Shown piece after piece: positions 44,491-53,402 of a stretch of DNA of 62,334 nt. The position numbers and the translations under genes are program-made. This stretch comes from Akkermansiaceae bacterium (GTDB taxonomy: Bacteria > Verrucomicrobiota > Verrucomicrobiia > Verrucomicrobiales > Akkermansiaceae), in assembly GCA_903878115.1 (NCBI GenBank), contig CAIRGO010000164.1, positions 1 to 62,334 of the forward strand. Direction: 5' to 3'. The notes under the pieces were generated by a model. That model ran no database searches, was not told where the DNA came from, and saw only the letters and a list, made by a program, of their open reading frames with translations. Numbering within the stretch: position 1 is the stretch's first letter; every line of letters begins with the position of its first letter.

Positions 44491-44711
44491 TGTGTCTTGT
44501 AATATAGTTGGCTCAAGCGCTTGGCTTCGTCCCAGTCAACCTGCCGCTCTTCGCCAGTCGCGACACGGACGACGGTTTCACGGAGTGCATTCTCGTGCCA
44601 CTCAGGGGAATCTAACTCCTCCTCAACAATGCTTAAATCGGACCATAGAGCCTCCATCAACCTGAATTTCTCAGAACGGGGTAATACCTTTATTTGTTCC
44701 AGCATACTCAC
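44487..44711 (-). CDS. Putative addiction module component (antitoxin-like)
   Basis: A 74-residue protein matching the addiction-module component family (TIGR02574/PF09720), with the helical LEQIKVLPRSEKFRLMEALWSDL and the terminal WHENALRETVVRVATGEERQVDWDEA signature. Such proteins are usually encoded directly before a RelE/ParE-type toxin and neutralise it. Here no toxin frame follows; instead the stop overlaps the ATG of a small membrane protein. Either the toxin has been lost or the membrane protein is the partner. Confidence 0.8.
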   Translation of the reverse strand: MSMLEQIKVLPRSEKFRLMEALWSDLSIVEEELDSPEWHENALRETVVRVATGEERQVDWDEAKRLSQLYYKTQ

Positions 44712-44884
44712 AGGACTTTATTATCACGAAATTCAGCCGGAATCAAGAATTTTGATTCAGATCAGAAACCGACCGGCTTACATGGCAAAGGCTCTGAGCA
44801 GTATCTCCTTTTCGGCAAAATCGGTGGGACCGTGTAAAAAAGTAACTTTCGCCATTTGAATAGAGACTCAAAGCTTGCAGACGG

Positions 44885-45319
44885 TTATGAAGCGAAATCT
44901 TGCTCGGCGGCTCTTGTCCACGCGCCAAGGAGTAGGACGACACCTGATATACCAAAAATTACTGCGAACTCCCCGAGAATGCCTGCTGTTTGCATACCAG
45001 CTCTCATCATTACATTAAACCAACTCTGCGGATTCGTCGTGACATCTGCGAAACCGGCGCTGTTCGTAACTGCTTCCATAACCACCCAACGACGCAATCC
45101 GAGTAACCCGTGAGTGAGTGACCAGAGGGTTGCCGCTAGATGGCCAATCAGGATATACCAAAGCATTCGTCTCAAATTGGGTCGCCACGTTGGTCGGGCA
45201 ATAAAGAGAGGGATCACCAATAGCCAAACGAAGGCCAGCGCATGAGCCGGAATCGTCCCAGCGTTGATGGGAAGCCAAAGACGATACCACGGTATAGGAA
45301 ATGCGATTGAACTCAGCAT
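44885..45319 (-). CDS. Orphan membrane protein downstream of repeat B
   Basis: A 144-residue integral membrane protein with about four helices (AHALAFVWLLVIPLFIA; RMLWYILIGHLAATLWSLTHGLL; AGILGEFAVIFGISGVVLLLGAW). No charged catalytic cluster or known domain is visible. Its ATG lies about 18 nt after the end of repeat B, and in the same direction as the antitoxin/membrane pair 170 nt further on. Function unknown. Confidence 0.6.
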   Translation of the reverse strand: MLSSIAFPIPWYRLWLPINAGTIPAHALAFVWLLVIPLFIARPTWRPNLRRMLWYILIGHLAATLWSLTHGLLGLRRWVVMEAVTNSAGFADVTTNPQSWFNVMMRAGMQTAGILGEFAVIFGISGVVLLLGAWTRAAEQDFAS

Positions 45320-45336
45320 GCAACATTAAATTTTAC

Positions 45337-45472
45337 GTCGAACGTATTTTTCATAAGTATCCCACAGTGATGTATCACACGAGTTTGAAATATGCATAGA
45401 ACAGGATATTGGCTGATATAACAAGCATATTGTGAAAAATCGTTCGTTGCGTAAAAGGCTTTGCCTCACGCG
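45337..45472 (-). repeat. Repeat B (copy of repeat A at 21806-21933)
   Basis: About 136 bp, colinear with repeat A and roughly two-thirds identical by eye. It contains the palindrome GTGAT-GT-ATCAC (45367-45378), and a stem AGGC-TTT-GCCT that differs in sequence from the AGC-rich hairpin at the equivalent place in A but keeps pairing. On the minus strand, after the shared GGGAT block, an ATG at 45354 opens a 13-codon frame that overlaps the start of the following membrane protein gene. As in copy A, the repeat is immediately upstream of an unrelated orphan gene. Confidence 0.7.
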
Positions 45473-45729
45473 ATTGCCATATCAGGTAGCTATTTGAAGC
45501 GATTGGGGGGCTACATTTCTCATGGTGATATCATTTGGAAAAGTGAGCCGTGACAGTAGGGAGAGAAATTGACGATTTACGACTGTATTTCCCAACGCCT
45601 TGCATTACCCTGCCATACGACACCCACTTGGAGCCTTACGATCACGCTCTCCGTCATTCATAGAAAACATTGTTTGCAAAAAAGCCGTGATTTTTTTCTC
45701 GGCGTGTGCTTCACTTGCGGGCAGCCATT
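45473..45729. other. Gene-free leader of proS
   Basis: No ORF of merit, tRNA or clear promoter was recognised between repeat B and proS. A GCCG...CGGC pairing around a T-run (45684-45704) sits about 25 nt before the proS ATG; it is too short to call a regulator. T-box or other riboswitch elements were not seen. Confidence 0.4.
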
Positions 45730-47259
45730 ATGTCCGACGCCAAAACAGCCATCTCTCCCACCCGCAGTGAAAATTTTCCCGAATGGTATCAGCAGGTCAT
45801 TCGCGGGGCTGATCTTGCGGAAAATTCCGAAACGCGTGGTTGCATGGTCATCAAGCCATGGGGCTATGGCATTTGGGAATTGATCCAACAACAGCTCGAT
45901 CGACGCTTCAAAGCGACCGGTCACCAAAATGCTTATTTTCCGCTGCTGATTCCCCTTTCCTACTTAGAAAAAGAGGCCGAGCACGCCGAGGGATTCGCCA
46001 CCGAATGCGCGGTAGTCACGCACCATCGTTTAGAAACGGTGAAAGATCCCGTGACCGGAAAAACCAAAATGATTCCCAGCGGGAAACTCGATGAACCGTA
46101 TGTGATCCGTCCCACGTCGGAAACCATCATCGGTGCCGCATTTGCGCGCTGGGTGAATTCCTATCGCGATCTGCCATTGTTGATCAATCAATGGGCCAAC
46201 GTCATGCGTTGGGAAATGCGTCCGCGGATGTTCCTACGCACCGCCGAGTTCCTTTGGCAAGAAGGGCACACCGCTCACGAGACCAAAGAAGAAGCAATTG
46301 TGGAAACTCGTTTGATCCATGGCGAATACGAAGCATTCCTTCGCGATCACCTCGCGATCCCTGTGATTCCTGGCGAAAAAACCGAAAATGAACGTTTTCC
46401 TGGTGCCGAAATGACGCTCACTGTCGAGGCGATGGTGCAGGATAAAAAGGCGATTCAGGCAGGCACTTCTCACTACTTGGGACAAAATTTCTCGCGCGCG
46501 CAAGACATCAAATTCACCGGTCGTGATGGCTCGATCCAACACGTGCACACCACCTCTTGGGGCGTTTCGACCCGCATGATCGGCACCTTGATCATGGCTC
46601 ACTCCGATGACGATGGCTTGATCCTGCCGCCACGCGTCGCCACCCAGCAGATCGTGATTATTCCGGTCACCCCGAAGGAAGATACCAAAGACGCCGTGAT
46701 CGATGCCTGCCAAGCTCTTGCCACCACCTTGAGAAATCAAAGCTACTACGGCGATCCACTGCGCGTGCATGTGGACACTCGCGATGTTGGCGGCGGCGTG
46801 AAAAAATGGGATTGGGTGAAAAAAGGCGTGCCGATACGTATCGAAATTGGGCCTCGTGATCTCGAATCGCGGAAAGTCGCGCTTTCGAGACGCGACCAAG
46901 CCAGCAACGAAAAATCCTTCATCGAAAAAGAAGAATTTATCCGCAACGTCGCAGAAACACTAGCTTCCATTCATCAAACATTACTACTACGCGCCACCGA
47001 CCTTCGTGATGCGAATATTACGTATTGCGGCGACATGGCATCATTCGATGCACATTGGGCGAACGAAAATGCCGGTTGGTTATTAACCCCATGGATGGGC
47101 AATTCTACCGAAGAAGAAGTCATTTCTAAACAACACAAAATCACCATCCGCTGCTTACCTTTGCCCGAGGTAGTTTTCCCCCAAGCACCAGCCTCGGCAC
47201 CGTGCATATTGACAAACGCAAATACCACACAATTTGCCCTGTGGGGTCGTAGCTATTGA
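45730..47259 (+). CDS. proS: Prolyl-tRNA synthetase, archaeal/eukaryal type
   Basis: A 509-residue class II synthetase. It has the compact ProRS form without the large editing insertion of the E. coli enzyme: FPEWYQQVIRGADLAENSETRGCMVIKPWG, HAEGFATECAVV, YVIRPTSETIIG (motif 2 region), RTAEFLWQEGHTAH, GTSHYLGQNFS, and the C-terminal anticodon-binding and Zn-like domain ending LWGRSY. I chose the ATG at 45730 because the GTG at 45706 only adds eight residues. This type occurs in a minority of bacteria. Monocistronic; its 410-bp upstream gap includes repeat B. Confidence 0.97.
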   Translation: MSDAKTAISPTRSENFPEWYQQVIRGADLAENSETRGCMVIKPWGYGIWELIQQQLDRRFKATGHQNAYFPLLIPLSYLEKEAEHAEGFATECAVVTHHRLETVKDPVTGKTKMIPSGKLDEPYVIRPTSETIIGAAFARWVNSYRDLPLLINQWANVMRWEMRPRMFLRTAEFLWQEGHTAHETKEEAIVETRLIHGEYEAFLRDHLAIPVIPGEKTENERFPGAEMTLTVEAMVQDKKAIQAGTSHYLGQNFSRAQDIKFTGRDGSIQHVHTTSWGVSTRMIGTLIMAHSDDDGLILPPRVATQQIVIIPVTPKEDTKDAVIDACQALATTLRNQSYYGDPLRVHVDTRDVGGGVKKWDWVKKGVPIRIEIGPRDLESRKVALSRRDQASNEKSFIEKEEFIRNVAETLASIHQTLLLRATDLRDANITYCGDMASFDAHWANENAGWLLTPWMGNSTEEEVISKQHKITIRCLPLPEVVFPQAPASAPCILTNANTTQFALWGRSY

Positions 47260-47295
47260 TTTGCGAAACGCATTTCTTGGATTATCCTAAATCAC

Positions 47296-47574
47296 ATGTC
47301 CTCACTCCGCCAATTCGCTTATGCTAGCCTCATCATCTTCTCGGTGTTGATGTTAGTCATCGGCACCTGGGCGGGACGATTTTTCCCTGATCCCGTAGGC
47401 GCAATTTTTGCAAGGATTTTTCACATCTGCACTACGCCCATCATCATGGAAATCACCTTAGCTACTATCGGCATAGTAATTGTAGTAGCACTGGCGCAAT
47501 ACCACGAAAAACACGCCAACGAATGGGTAGAAATGGACATCCCTGATGATTCAAATCAGCCGCCTAAGGAGTAA
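47296..47574 (+). CDS. Small two-helix membrane protein
   Basis: A 92-residue protein with two hydrophobic helices (FAYASLIIFSVLMLVIGTWAG and EITLATIGIVIVVALAQY) and an acidic, proline-ended C-terminal tail (EMDIPDDSNQPPKE). Family not recognised. It follows proS by 36 nt in the same direction and precedes the alkaline phosphatase gene by about 60 nt. Coding status is supported by open frame and ordinary codon use. Confidence 0.6.
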   Translation: MSSLRQFAYASLIIFSVLMLVIGTWAGRFFPDPVGAIFARIFHICTTPIIMEITLATIGIVIVVALAQYHEKHANEWVEMDIPDDSNQPPKE

Positions 47575-47660
47575 TATTTTTCCGTTTCTAACAAGGTGAC
47601 AGCATTGTCAAATGGGCGATTCTACCTTGCTCTATGAATTTTTCCCATTATGATGTGTGT

Positions 47661-49076
47661 ATGTTTTCAGCATCGAATCGCTCTGTTGTAGATCGTCGCA
47701 GTTGGCTCAAGGCGCTCACTTTGGGTGGCGCAGCTTCTGTGTTCTCATCCTGCGCTGAGAAGAAACCTGCGGCGCAATCAACACCGAACAACAAAGTCCG
47801 TGGTGTGATTTTCATGGTATCGGACGGCATGAGCCCTGGTGTCCTGACCATGGCGCAGGCCTTTTCCCAACAAATACGAAACAGCGGCACCACTTGGTGG
47901 AAACTGCTCAACGAGCGCTCGGCCGCACGAGGCTTGATGGACACTCAATCGGCAAATTCCATGGTCACCGATTCCGCAGCGGCCTCGTCTGCCTGGGGCA
48001 GCGGCCATCGCGTCAATAACGGCATGATCAATGTAACGCCCGACGGCAAAGAACTAGAACCCATCGCTGCCGTTCTGGGTAAAAAAGGAGTGCGCTGCGG
48101 ACTGGTGACCACCGCAAAGATTACCCACGCCACGCCTGCTGGCTTTGCCACATCTGTCAGAAATCGCGACGATGAAGAATCGATCGCCCTGCAATATCTC
48201 AACCGCGTGGAAATCTTACTCGGTGGCGGCGTGGAGTATTTCGATCCTGCAAGCCGCAAGGATCGTAAGGATCTGTTTTCCGAGTATCGCACGGCAGGTT
48301 ACGAAGTCATCCGCAATCGCGAGCAGTTGCAGTCGGTCAAAGGGAAAAAGTTGTTAGGCACTTTTCATGCTGGGCATTTCCCTTACAACATCGATCGCGA
48401 GCAAAATCCCGACTTGATGCGCGATGTCCCCACTTTGGAAGAAATGTCCCGCGCCGCCGTGTCCCGCTTCCTTGAAGGTAATCAAAACTTCTTGTTACAA
48501 ATCGAGGGCGCCCGCATCGACCACGCCGCACATATGAATGACATCGGCGCCTTACTGCGCGAACAACTAGCCTTCGACGATGCATTGGCCGCCGTGTGGG
48601 GAATGACTGCAGGCCACGATGACATTCTGATCGTTGTCACTAGTGATCACGGCAATGCCAATCCCGGACTGAATGGCCTTGGCTCTACTTACAGCGATAG
48701 CAACAAAGCCTTTCAACACATCAGTGGCATAAAATCATCTCACGACAAAATTTTCCACGACTGGGAATCACATCCTGGTTCAGATTTAGGGAAATTAATC
48801 CAACAACAGCTCGCGATCACGTTGCAAACTGACGAACTTGATGCCCTGCAAAACATCCTCACCAATGGCAAGGTCAATGAATGGAATGACTTGCTTGCCA
48901 AACCTGAAGGGCTGCTAGGTCAATTTGTTGGCAATCATACAGGAATCGGCTGGACGGGCACTTCCCACACATCAGATCCCACTTTGGTTTCTGCTGTAGG
49001 TCCGCAATCGGAACGTTTCTCTGGGATGGTAATCAACTCAGACGTGTTTGGCCATATCGTTGAATTACTAGGTTAA
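47661..49076 (+). CDS. Alkaline phosphatase
   Basis: A 471-residue exported alkaline phosphatase. The leader VVDRRSWLKALTLGGAASVFSSCAEKK is Tat-like and ends in a lipobox-like FSSC. Active-site features: VIFMVSDGMSPG (metal), TDSAAASSAWGSG with the nucleophile Ser, IEGARIDHAAHMND, VVTSDHGNANPG and the final HTSDPTLV. The ATG at 47661 is preferred over 47634 because the leader then starts MFSASNRSVVDRRSW. It releases phosphate from organic esters in the periplasm. It lies near the phosphate signalling operon. Confidence 0.93.
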   Translation: MFSASNRSVVDRRSWLKALTLGGAASVFSSCAEKKPAAQSTPNNKVRGVIFMVSDGMSPGVLTMAQAFSQQIRNSGTTWWKLLNERSAARGLMDTQSANSMVTDSAAASSAWGSGHRVNNGMINVTPDGKELEPIAAVLGKKGVRCGLVTTAKITHATPAGFATSVRNRDDEESIALQYLNRVEILLGGGVEYFDPASRKDRKDLFSEYRTAGYEVIRNREQLQSVKGKKLLGTFHAGHFPYNIDREQNPDLMRDVPTLEEMSRAAVSRFLEGNQNFLLQIEGARIDHAAHMNDIGALLREQLAFDDALAAVWGMTAGHDDILIVVTSDHGNANPGLNGLGSTYSDSNKAFQHISGIKSSHDKIFHDWESHPGSDLGKLIQQQLAITLQTDELDALQNILTNGKVNEWNDLLAKPEGLLGQFVGNHTGIGWTGTSHTSDPTLVSAVGPQSERFSGMVINSDVFGHIVELLG

Positions 49077-49154
49077 TAGTAATTACCTCATCATTCGGCG
49101 AATCTACTGATAAATTCAGTTGTTTTTTCAGCAATATGTTCTATTGATTAAGGC

Positions 49155-49796
49155 ATGCGATTGGTTGCATGGTTTGTGAGTTTGTCTTTAGTGTTCCTAC
49201 TCGTCTGGGTGATCTGGGGCGGACATTGGGCGCAGTGGACGGATGTCAATGCGGTGGCGGCGGCACTCGGGTCACATGGGATTTCTGTTGGCTGGGCCGG
49301 CGCGATATTACTAGTCTTAGATCTGCTCTTGCCGGTCCCGGGCACCATCGTGATGTCAGCTTTGGGTTTTGTGTATGGCACCATCGGCGGTGGGCTGATT
49401 TCCTTGGCGGGATCGCTTGCTGCGGGGATGATTGGCTATGGCGTGGGACGACTTTGCTCAGAAAAAAATGCGATCCGATTTTTAGGTGAAAAAGATTACC
49501 AAAAAGGAAAGTTGTTATTTCAGCGTGGCGGCGGATGGGTGGTTGCGGTATCACGCGCTGTGCCGATCCTGCCAGAGGCGATCTCCGTGACGGCTGGATT
49601 GCTGCGCATGCCCGTGGGCGCGTTTTTCCTTTCGCTGCTCTGTGGATCAGCACCGATGTCTTTTGTCTTCGCGTGGATCGGCGCTACTGGGCATGATCGT
49701 CCGTGGTTAACCTTTTCGCTTAGTTTTGCCATTCCCGCTGTTCTCTGGTCTGCTGCTTCTTATTGGCAAAAAAAAGATCGCATTGCCACAATGTGA
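49155..49796 (+). CDS. VTT/DedA-type membrane protein (TVP38/TMEM64-like)
   Basis: A 213-residue polytopic membrane protein of the VTT (SNARE-associated) family. Helices at the N-terminus ([20 protein letters not shown]), about 45-110 ([36 protein letters not shown]), and the signature [25 protein letters not shown]. Members handle phospholipid scrambling or transport. The upstream purine-rich AAGG near the ATG is one of few possible Shine-Dalgarno-like motifs in the window. Its stop is at the inverted repeat 49792-49809 in front of pstB. Confidence 0.9.
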   Translation: MRLVAWFVSLSLVFLLVWVIWGGHWAQWTDVNAVAAALGSHGISVGWAGAILLVLDLLLPVPGTIVMSALGFVYGTIGGGLISLAGSLAAGMIGYGVGRLCSEKNAIRFLGEKDYQKGKLLFQRGGGWVVAVSRAVPILPEAISVTAGLLRMPVGAFFLSLLCGSAPMSFVFAWIGATGHDRPWLTFSLSFAIPAVLWSAASYWQKKDRIATM

Positions 49797-49809
49797 CGAA
49801 ACTGTCACA
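49792..49809. promoter_or_regulatory. Inverted repeat before pstB
   Basis: TGTGAC-N6-GTCACA, with the second half overlapping CTGTCAC. It overlaps the end of the VTT gene and lies about 70 nt upstream of the pstB ATG. CTGTCAC recurs 14 bp later as CTGTCGG, not at the 11-bp repeat distance of an E. coli Pho box. It may bind the response regulator encoded downstream, or a CRP/FNR-like protein. Confidence 0.4.
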
Positions 49810-49878
49810 ATCGGGCTGTCGGGAGAAACAGGAATTTCCCTTATTCCTTTGTTAGGGAAAAACACAGTATTCAATTCC

Positions 49879-50676
49879 ATGGAAACATCAGAGAAATTAG
49901 CACCGGTCACGCACAAAATGAGTGCAGCAATTGCCGTGCGCGACATGGATTTTTATTACGGCTCCAATCGCGCGCTCAAGGACATCACAGTAAACATTCC
50001 GAAAAATCAAGTAACGGCATTTATTGGACCCTCTGGCTGTGGCAAATCAACATTGCTGCGCTGCATCAATCGAATGAACGATGAAATCCCAGGCACGAAG
50101 GTAACTAAGGGTAAAATCTACGTTAACGATATTGATATTTATGCGCGCAATATTGACGTCGTAAAACTCCGTGCCGAGGTCGGGATGGTCTTTCAAAAAT
50201 CCAATCCTTTTCCGCGCAGCATTTATGAAAATGTCGCCTTTGGCCCAAAATTGCAGGGTGAGCGACAAAAATCTGTTCTCGATGAAACCGTCGAGCGCTC
50301 GTTACGTGCTGCGGCACTGTGGGATGAAGTAAAAGACCGCTTGCATGAATCTGGCTATGGACTCTCTGGCGGGCAACAGCAGCGACTGTGCATCGCTCGA
50401 ACCATTGCGGTGAATCCCAAAATTATTCTCATGGACGAGCCATGCAGCGCACTTGATCCAATTGCCACCGCAAAAGTGGAAGAATTGATATGGGAACTAC
50501 GCGAGTCATACACTTTTGTGATTGTCACTCATAGCATGCAACAAGCATCACGCATTTCCGACCGCACGGCATTTTTTTATCTAGGTGAACTTATCGAATT
50601 CGATGATACCGTAAAAATGTTTAGCAACCCTTCTAACAAACGCACCGAAGAATACATCAGCGGCCGATTCGGATAA
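49879..50676 (+). CDS. pstB: Phosphate ABC transporter ATP-binding protein
   Basis: A 265-residue ABC ATPase of the phosphate transporter. Walker [20 protein letters not shown], PstB-specific [22 protein letters not shown], signature LSGGQQQR, Walker [14 protein letters not shown] and [12 protein letters not shown] end are diagnostic. I chose the ATG at 49879; an ATG at 49918 would shorten the leader, and the open frame to 49726 is within the VTT gene. First gene of pstB-phoU-phoB-phoR. The permease genes pstSCA are not next to it. Confidence 0.96.
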   Translation: METSEKLAPVTHKMSAAIAVRDMDFYYGSNRALKDITVNIPKNQVTAFIGPSGCGKSTLLRCINRMNDEIPGTKVTKGKIYVNDIDIYARNIDVVKLRAEVGMVFQKSNPFPRSIYENVAFGPKLQGERQKSVLDETVERSLRAAALWDEVKDRLHESGYGLSGGQQQRLCIARTIAVNPKIILMDEPCSALDPIATAKVEELIWELRESYTFVIVTHSMQQASRISDRTAFFYLGELIEFDDTVKMFSNPSNKRTEEYISGRFG

Positions 50677-50710
50677 TTCCTAGCAAGCACCTAAAAAGAA
50701 CTATAACACG

Positions 50711-51412
50711 ATGAATGGATCCCACATATTTAAGGATTTTGACAATGCCATCCGCACCCTAAAAGATGAAGTGCTACTCATGGCCAGCCTCACTCGCCAG
50801 AATTTACAGCGTGCCATGAGCGCTTTGCTCAATCGTGATATCGAACTCGCCCGCGCAGTCATTGGTGACGATTCGGAAGTTGATGAGCTCGAGCGAAAAG
50901 TCGATCAAACCGGCATGGACATTCTAGTGCGCCATCATCCTGTGGCGAGTGATCTACGTTTAGTGATTTCCTCTATGAAAATGGCGATCAACCTCGAACG
51001 CATTTCTGATCATGCTGTCAATATTGCCAAGCGTGCCAAAAAAATCTGTAAAGGACCAGAACTAGAGGATCTGGCCCTAACGGAACCACTTTATACCCTC
51101 GCCGATTCATTACTTCGCGATGCAATGACCTCTTTCACCGATTGCAATGTCCCTCTCGCAGAGGGATTAAAAATGCGCGACAAAGATTTAGATCGCATGC
51201 ATAAGGCGTTAATAGCCTCCCTCAGTTCCCGCCTCGAAGAACCTAACGGTAAATCTGAATCATTACTACACCTCATTTTCGTCATTCGCTCACTAGAGCG
51301 CGTGGGTGATCTCTCGGTCAATATCGGCGAAGACGCAGTGTATCTTGGTGATGCGCGTGATATCCGGCATGGACATCGAAATGAAACAAAAGATCCACCC
51401 CCGACAACGTAA
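50711..51412 (+). CDS. phoU: Phosphate signalling protein PhoU
   Basis: A 233-residue protein of two three-helix repeats. The metal-cluster motifs ERISDHAVNIAKR and ERVGDLSVNIGED are visible. PhoU connects the Pst transporter with the PhoR kinase. It follows pstB after 34 nt. The C-terminus has an unusual short Pro-rich tail (KDPPPTT). Length is standard. Confidence 0.96.
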   Translation: MNGSHIFKDFDNAIRTLKDEVLLMASLTRQNLQRAMSALLNRDIELARAVIGDDSEVDELERKVDQTGMDILVRHHPVASDLRLVISSMKMAINLERISDHAVNIAKRAKKICKGPELEDLALTEPLYTLADSLLRDAMTSFTDCNVPLAEGLKMRDKDLDRMHKALIASLSSRLEEPNGKSESLLHLIFVIRSLERVGDLSVNIGEDAVYLGDARDIRHGHRNETKDPPPTT

Positions 51413-51465
51413 CTGTGTTACGCAATTGTCACTCTGATTTCCTATCAAATATAAATTTCGCCCTT

Positions 51466-52161
51466 ATGACTGAAGACGTGCAAACGATATTAGTGATTGA
51501 AGACGAAATGGACATCGCTGATTTAGTCGCGTATAATTTGGAGCGCGTAGAGTTGCGGGTTCTCAAAGCCCACGATGGTCAACAAGGACTCGAAATCGCC
51601 CTCAAAGAGCGTCCAGACTTAATCGTTCTCGATTTGATGCTGCCAACATTGAATGGTCTCGGCGTGCTCAAGGGACTACGCCGCGATGCCCGTACGCAAC
51701 GCATCCCAGTAATCTTACTCACCGCGCGCGCTCAAACAGAAGATCGCATCCAAGGATTGATCGCGGGGGCCGATGATTACGTAACCAAACCCTTTTCACC
51801 AAAAGAATTGGTGTTGCGTGTGCAAGCGATACTCAAGCGCCTCCAAGTCACATCTAGCGGTACCGAATTTTCCGCAGGTGGATTTACTTTTGATAAAAAT
51901 GCGCTGAAATTTTATATCGATAACGATCCCATCGAACTTACCTCGACAGAGTTTAAATTGTTACTGTTTCTCTGCGAACGAGCCAACCATCCTCAGCTCC
52001 GCAATGACATGCTGCGCAATGTGTGGGGTTACAGCGATGATGTGATTAGCCGCACCCTTGATACGCACATGAAACGCTTGCGACAAAAACTCGGAACACA
52101 TGCAGATAGAGTTGAAACGATCCGCGGAGTAGGATATCGTTTCGTTTCTCCTGAAACATGA
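51466..52161 (+). CDS. phoB: Response regulator, PhoB/OmpR type
   Basis: A 231-residue two-domain regulator. Receiver domain: acidic VIEDEMDIADL, phospho-acceptor Asp in LIVLDLMLPTLNG, Thr in LLTARAQTEDRI, Lys in DYVTKPFSPKEL. A winged-helix Trans_reg_C domain follows (TSTEFKLLLFLCERANHPQLRNDML; RTLDTHMKRLRQKLG). I chose the ATG at 51466; the frame is open to 51415. Coupled to the kinase gene by ATGA at 52158. Neighbours make a phosphate-starvation role very likely. Confidence 0.93.
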   Translation: MTEDVQTILVIEDEMDIADLVAYNLERVELRVLKAHDGQQGLEIALKERPDLIVLDLMLPTLNGLGVLKGLRRDARTQRIPVILLTARAQTEDRIQGLIAGADDYVTKPFSPKELVLRVQAILKRLQVTSSGTEFSAGGFTFDKNALKFYIDNDPIELTSTEFKLLLFLCERANHPQLRNDMLRNVWGYSDDVISRTLDTHMKRLRQKLGTHADRVETIRGVGYRFVSPET

Positions 52162-53402
52162 ATCACCTCTCCGCCATCATCATTACATCGATTGTCTTGC
52201 TGACAATCATGTATGTGATCAGGAAAATGGAAACGCAGCGTTGGCAGAATAAATTATCATCAGTGAGAGAATTACAGGAAAAACTAGCAGAAGTAGAAAT
52301 CAAAAGACACGAGCTTTTGCTCGATGGTCTATCTGATGCTCTTCTGCTCGTTGGTCGAGATGGCGGCATTTGCTACGCCAATGATGCCGCAAAAAAATTA
52401 TTTGTAGATCGTGTGTTGATCGGTCTCGCACCACAAGAAGTTTTTCCTGATTCTCGATTTATCGATGCCATCTCGAAAAGTGAAACAAAAAACACCCCCA
52501 TCATTACCCGCATCATCTTACCACAACAACTTTCTCCCCTAGGCTCTAGAGAAAATCGTGGTGCCAATGCGTGGTTGCTCGATGTGGCACCACTACCCAA
52601 AGAGGCCTACCCACATGCGAAAACTCGTATTCTGCTGCGTGACCTGACCATCGAGTATCAGAGCGAGCAAGTGCGTAAAGATTTCGTAGCGAATGCTTCA
52701 CACGAATTGCGCACACCATTGGCGATCATTCAAGGGTATTTGGAAAACTTGTTAGAAGATGGTGCTCTAACAGATAAAAACATGGCCGGCCGCTTTCTCT
52801 CGATCATGTCAAAGCATACCGATCGAGTATCGCGAATCGTCGAAGACATGTTGGTCATTTCCCGCTTAGAATCAGGGGAGGCAGCATCACTCAGCATCGA
52901 GCCATTTTCTTTTCTTTCCTGCGCACAAGACGTGGTTGAGCGCCTTGAACACCTCACTCATAGTCAACAAGCGACGGTAACGATTGATATTGACGAACAT
53001 TTGCAAATCTCTGGTGATCGATTTTATTGGACGCAAGTGTTATTCAACTTGGTTGAAAACGCTCTCAAACAAAACCCAAGACCTGGCTTGCACGTCGTGG
53101 TCAAAGGTCATTTTGTGGGACATGAAATTCATTTATCCGTTAGTGATGACGGCATTGGTATTCCCTCTTCTCACTTGCCATTTATTTTCAAACGCTTCTA
53201 CCGAGTTGATCAAAATCATACCAATTCTGCCATCAAAGGAACTGGCCTAGGATTATCAATCGTCAAGCGGGCCGTGGAAGCCCACGGTGGCGAAATTTCC
53301 GTCACCTCTACCCCAGGCAAGGAAACCCGATTCTTGATCGTGCTTCCATCTCTGTCCGAGACGAAAGATTCATCTAGCACTTCGGTGACGGATGCATCAT
53401 GA
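52158..53402 (+). CDS. phoR: Sensor histidine kinase, PhoR-like
   Basis: A 414-residue kinase with a single N-terminal membrane segment (AIIITSIVLLTIMYVI) and no sizeable periplasmic domain, like PhoR. A PAS-like domain (DGLSDALLLVGRDGGICYANDAA) is followed by HisKA with the phospho-His in SHELRTPLAIIQGYLENLL and HATPase with NLVENALKQNP, DDGIGIP and GTGLGLSIVKR. It lies in phase with the response regulator, start overlapping its stop. Its own stop overlaps the tsaC start. Confidence 0.93.
   Translation: MNHLSAIIITSIVLLTIMYVIRKMETQRWQNKLSSVRELQEKLAEVEIKRHELLLDGLSDALLLVGRDGGICYANDAAKKLFVDRVLIGLAPQEVFPDSRFIDAISKSETKNTPIITRIILPQQLSPLGSRENRGANAWLLDVAPLPKEAYPHAKTRILLRDLTIEYQSEQVRKDFVANASHELRTPLAIIQGYLENLLEDGALTDKNMAGRFLSIMSKHTDRVSRIVEDMLVISRLESGEAASLSIEPFSFLSCAQDVVERLEHLTHSQQATVTIDIDEHLQISGDRFYWTQVLFNLVENALKQNPRPGLHVVVKGHFVGHEIHLSVSDDGIGIPSSHLPFIFKRFYRVDQNHTNSAIKGTGLGLSIVKRAVEAHGGEISVTSTPGKETRFLIVLPSLSETKDSSSTSVTDAS

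Noticed and set aside
49799-49820. E. coli-like Pho box before pstB
   Set aside because: The CTGTC repeats are 14 bp apart rather than 11, so I report only the inverted repeat.
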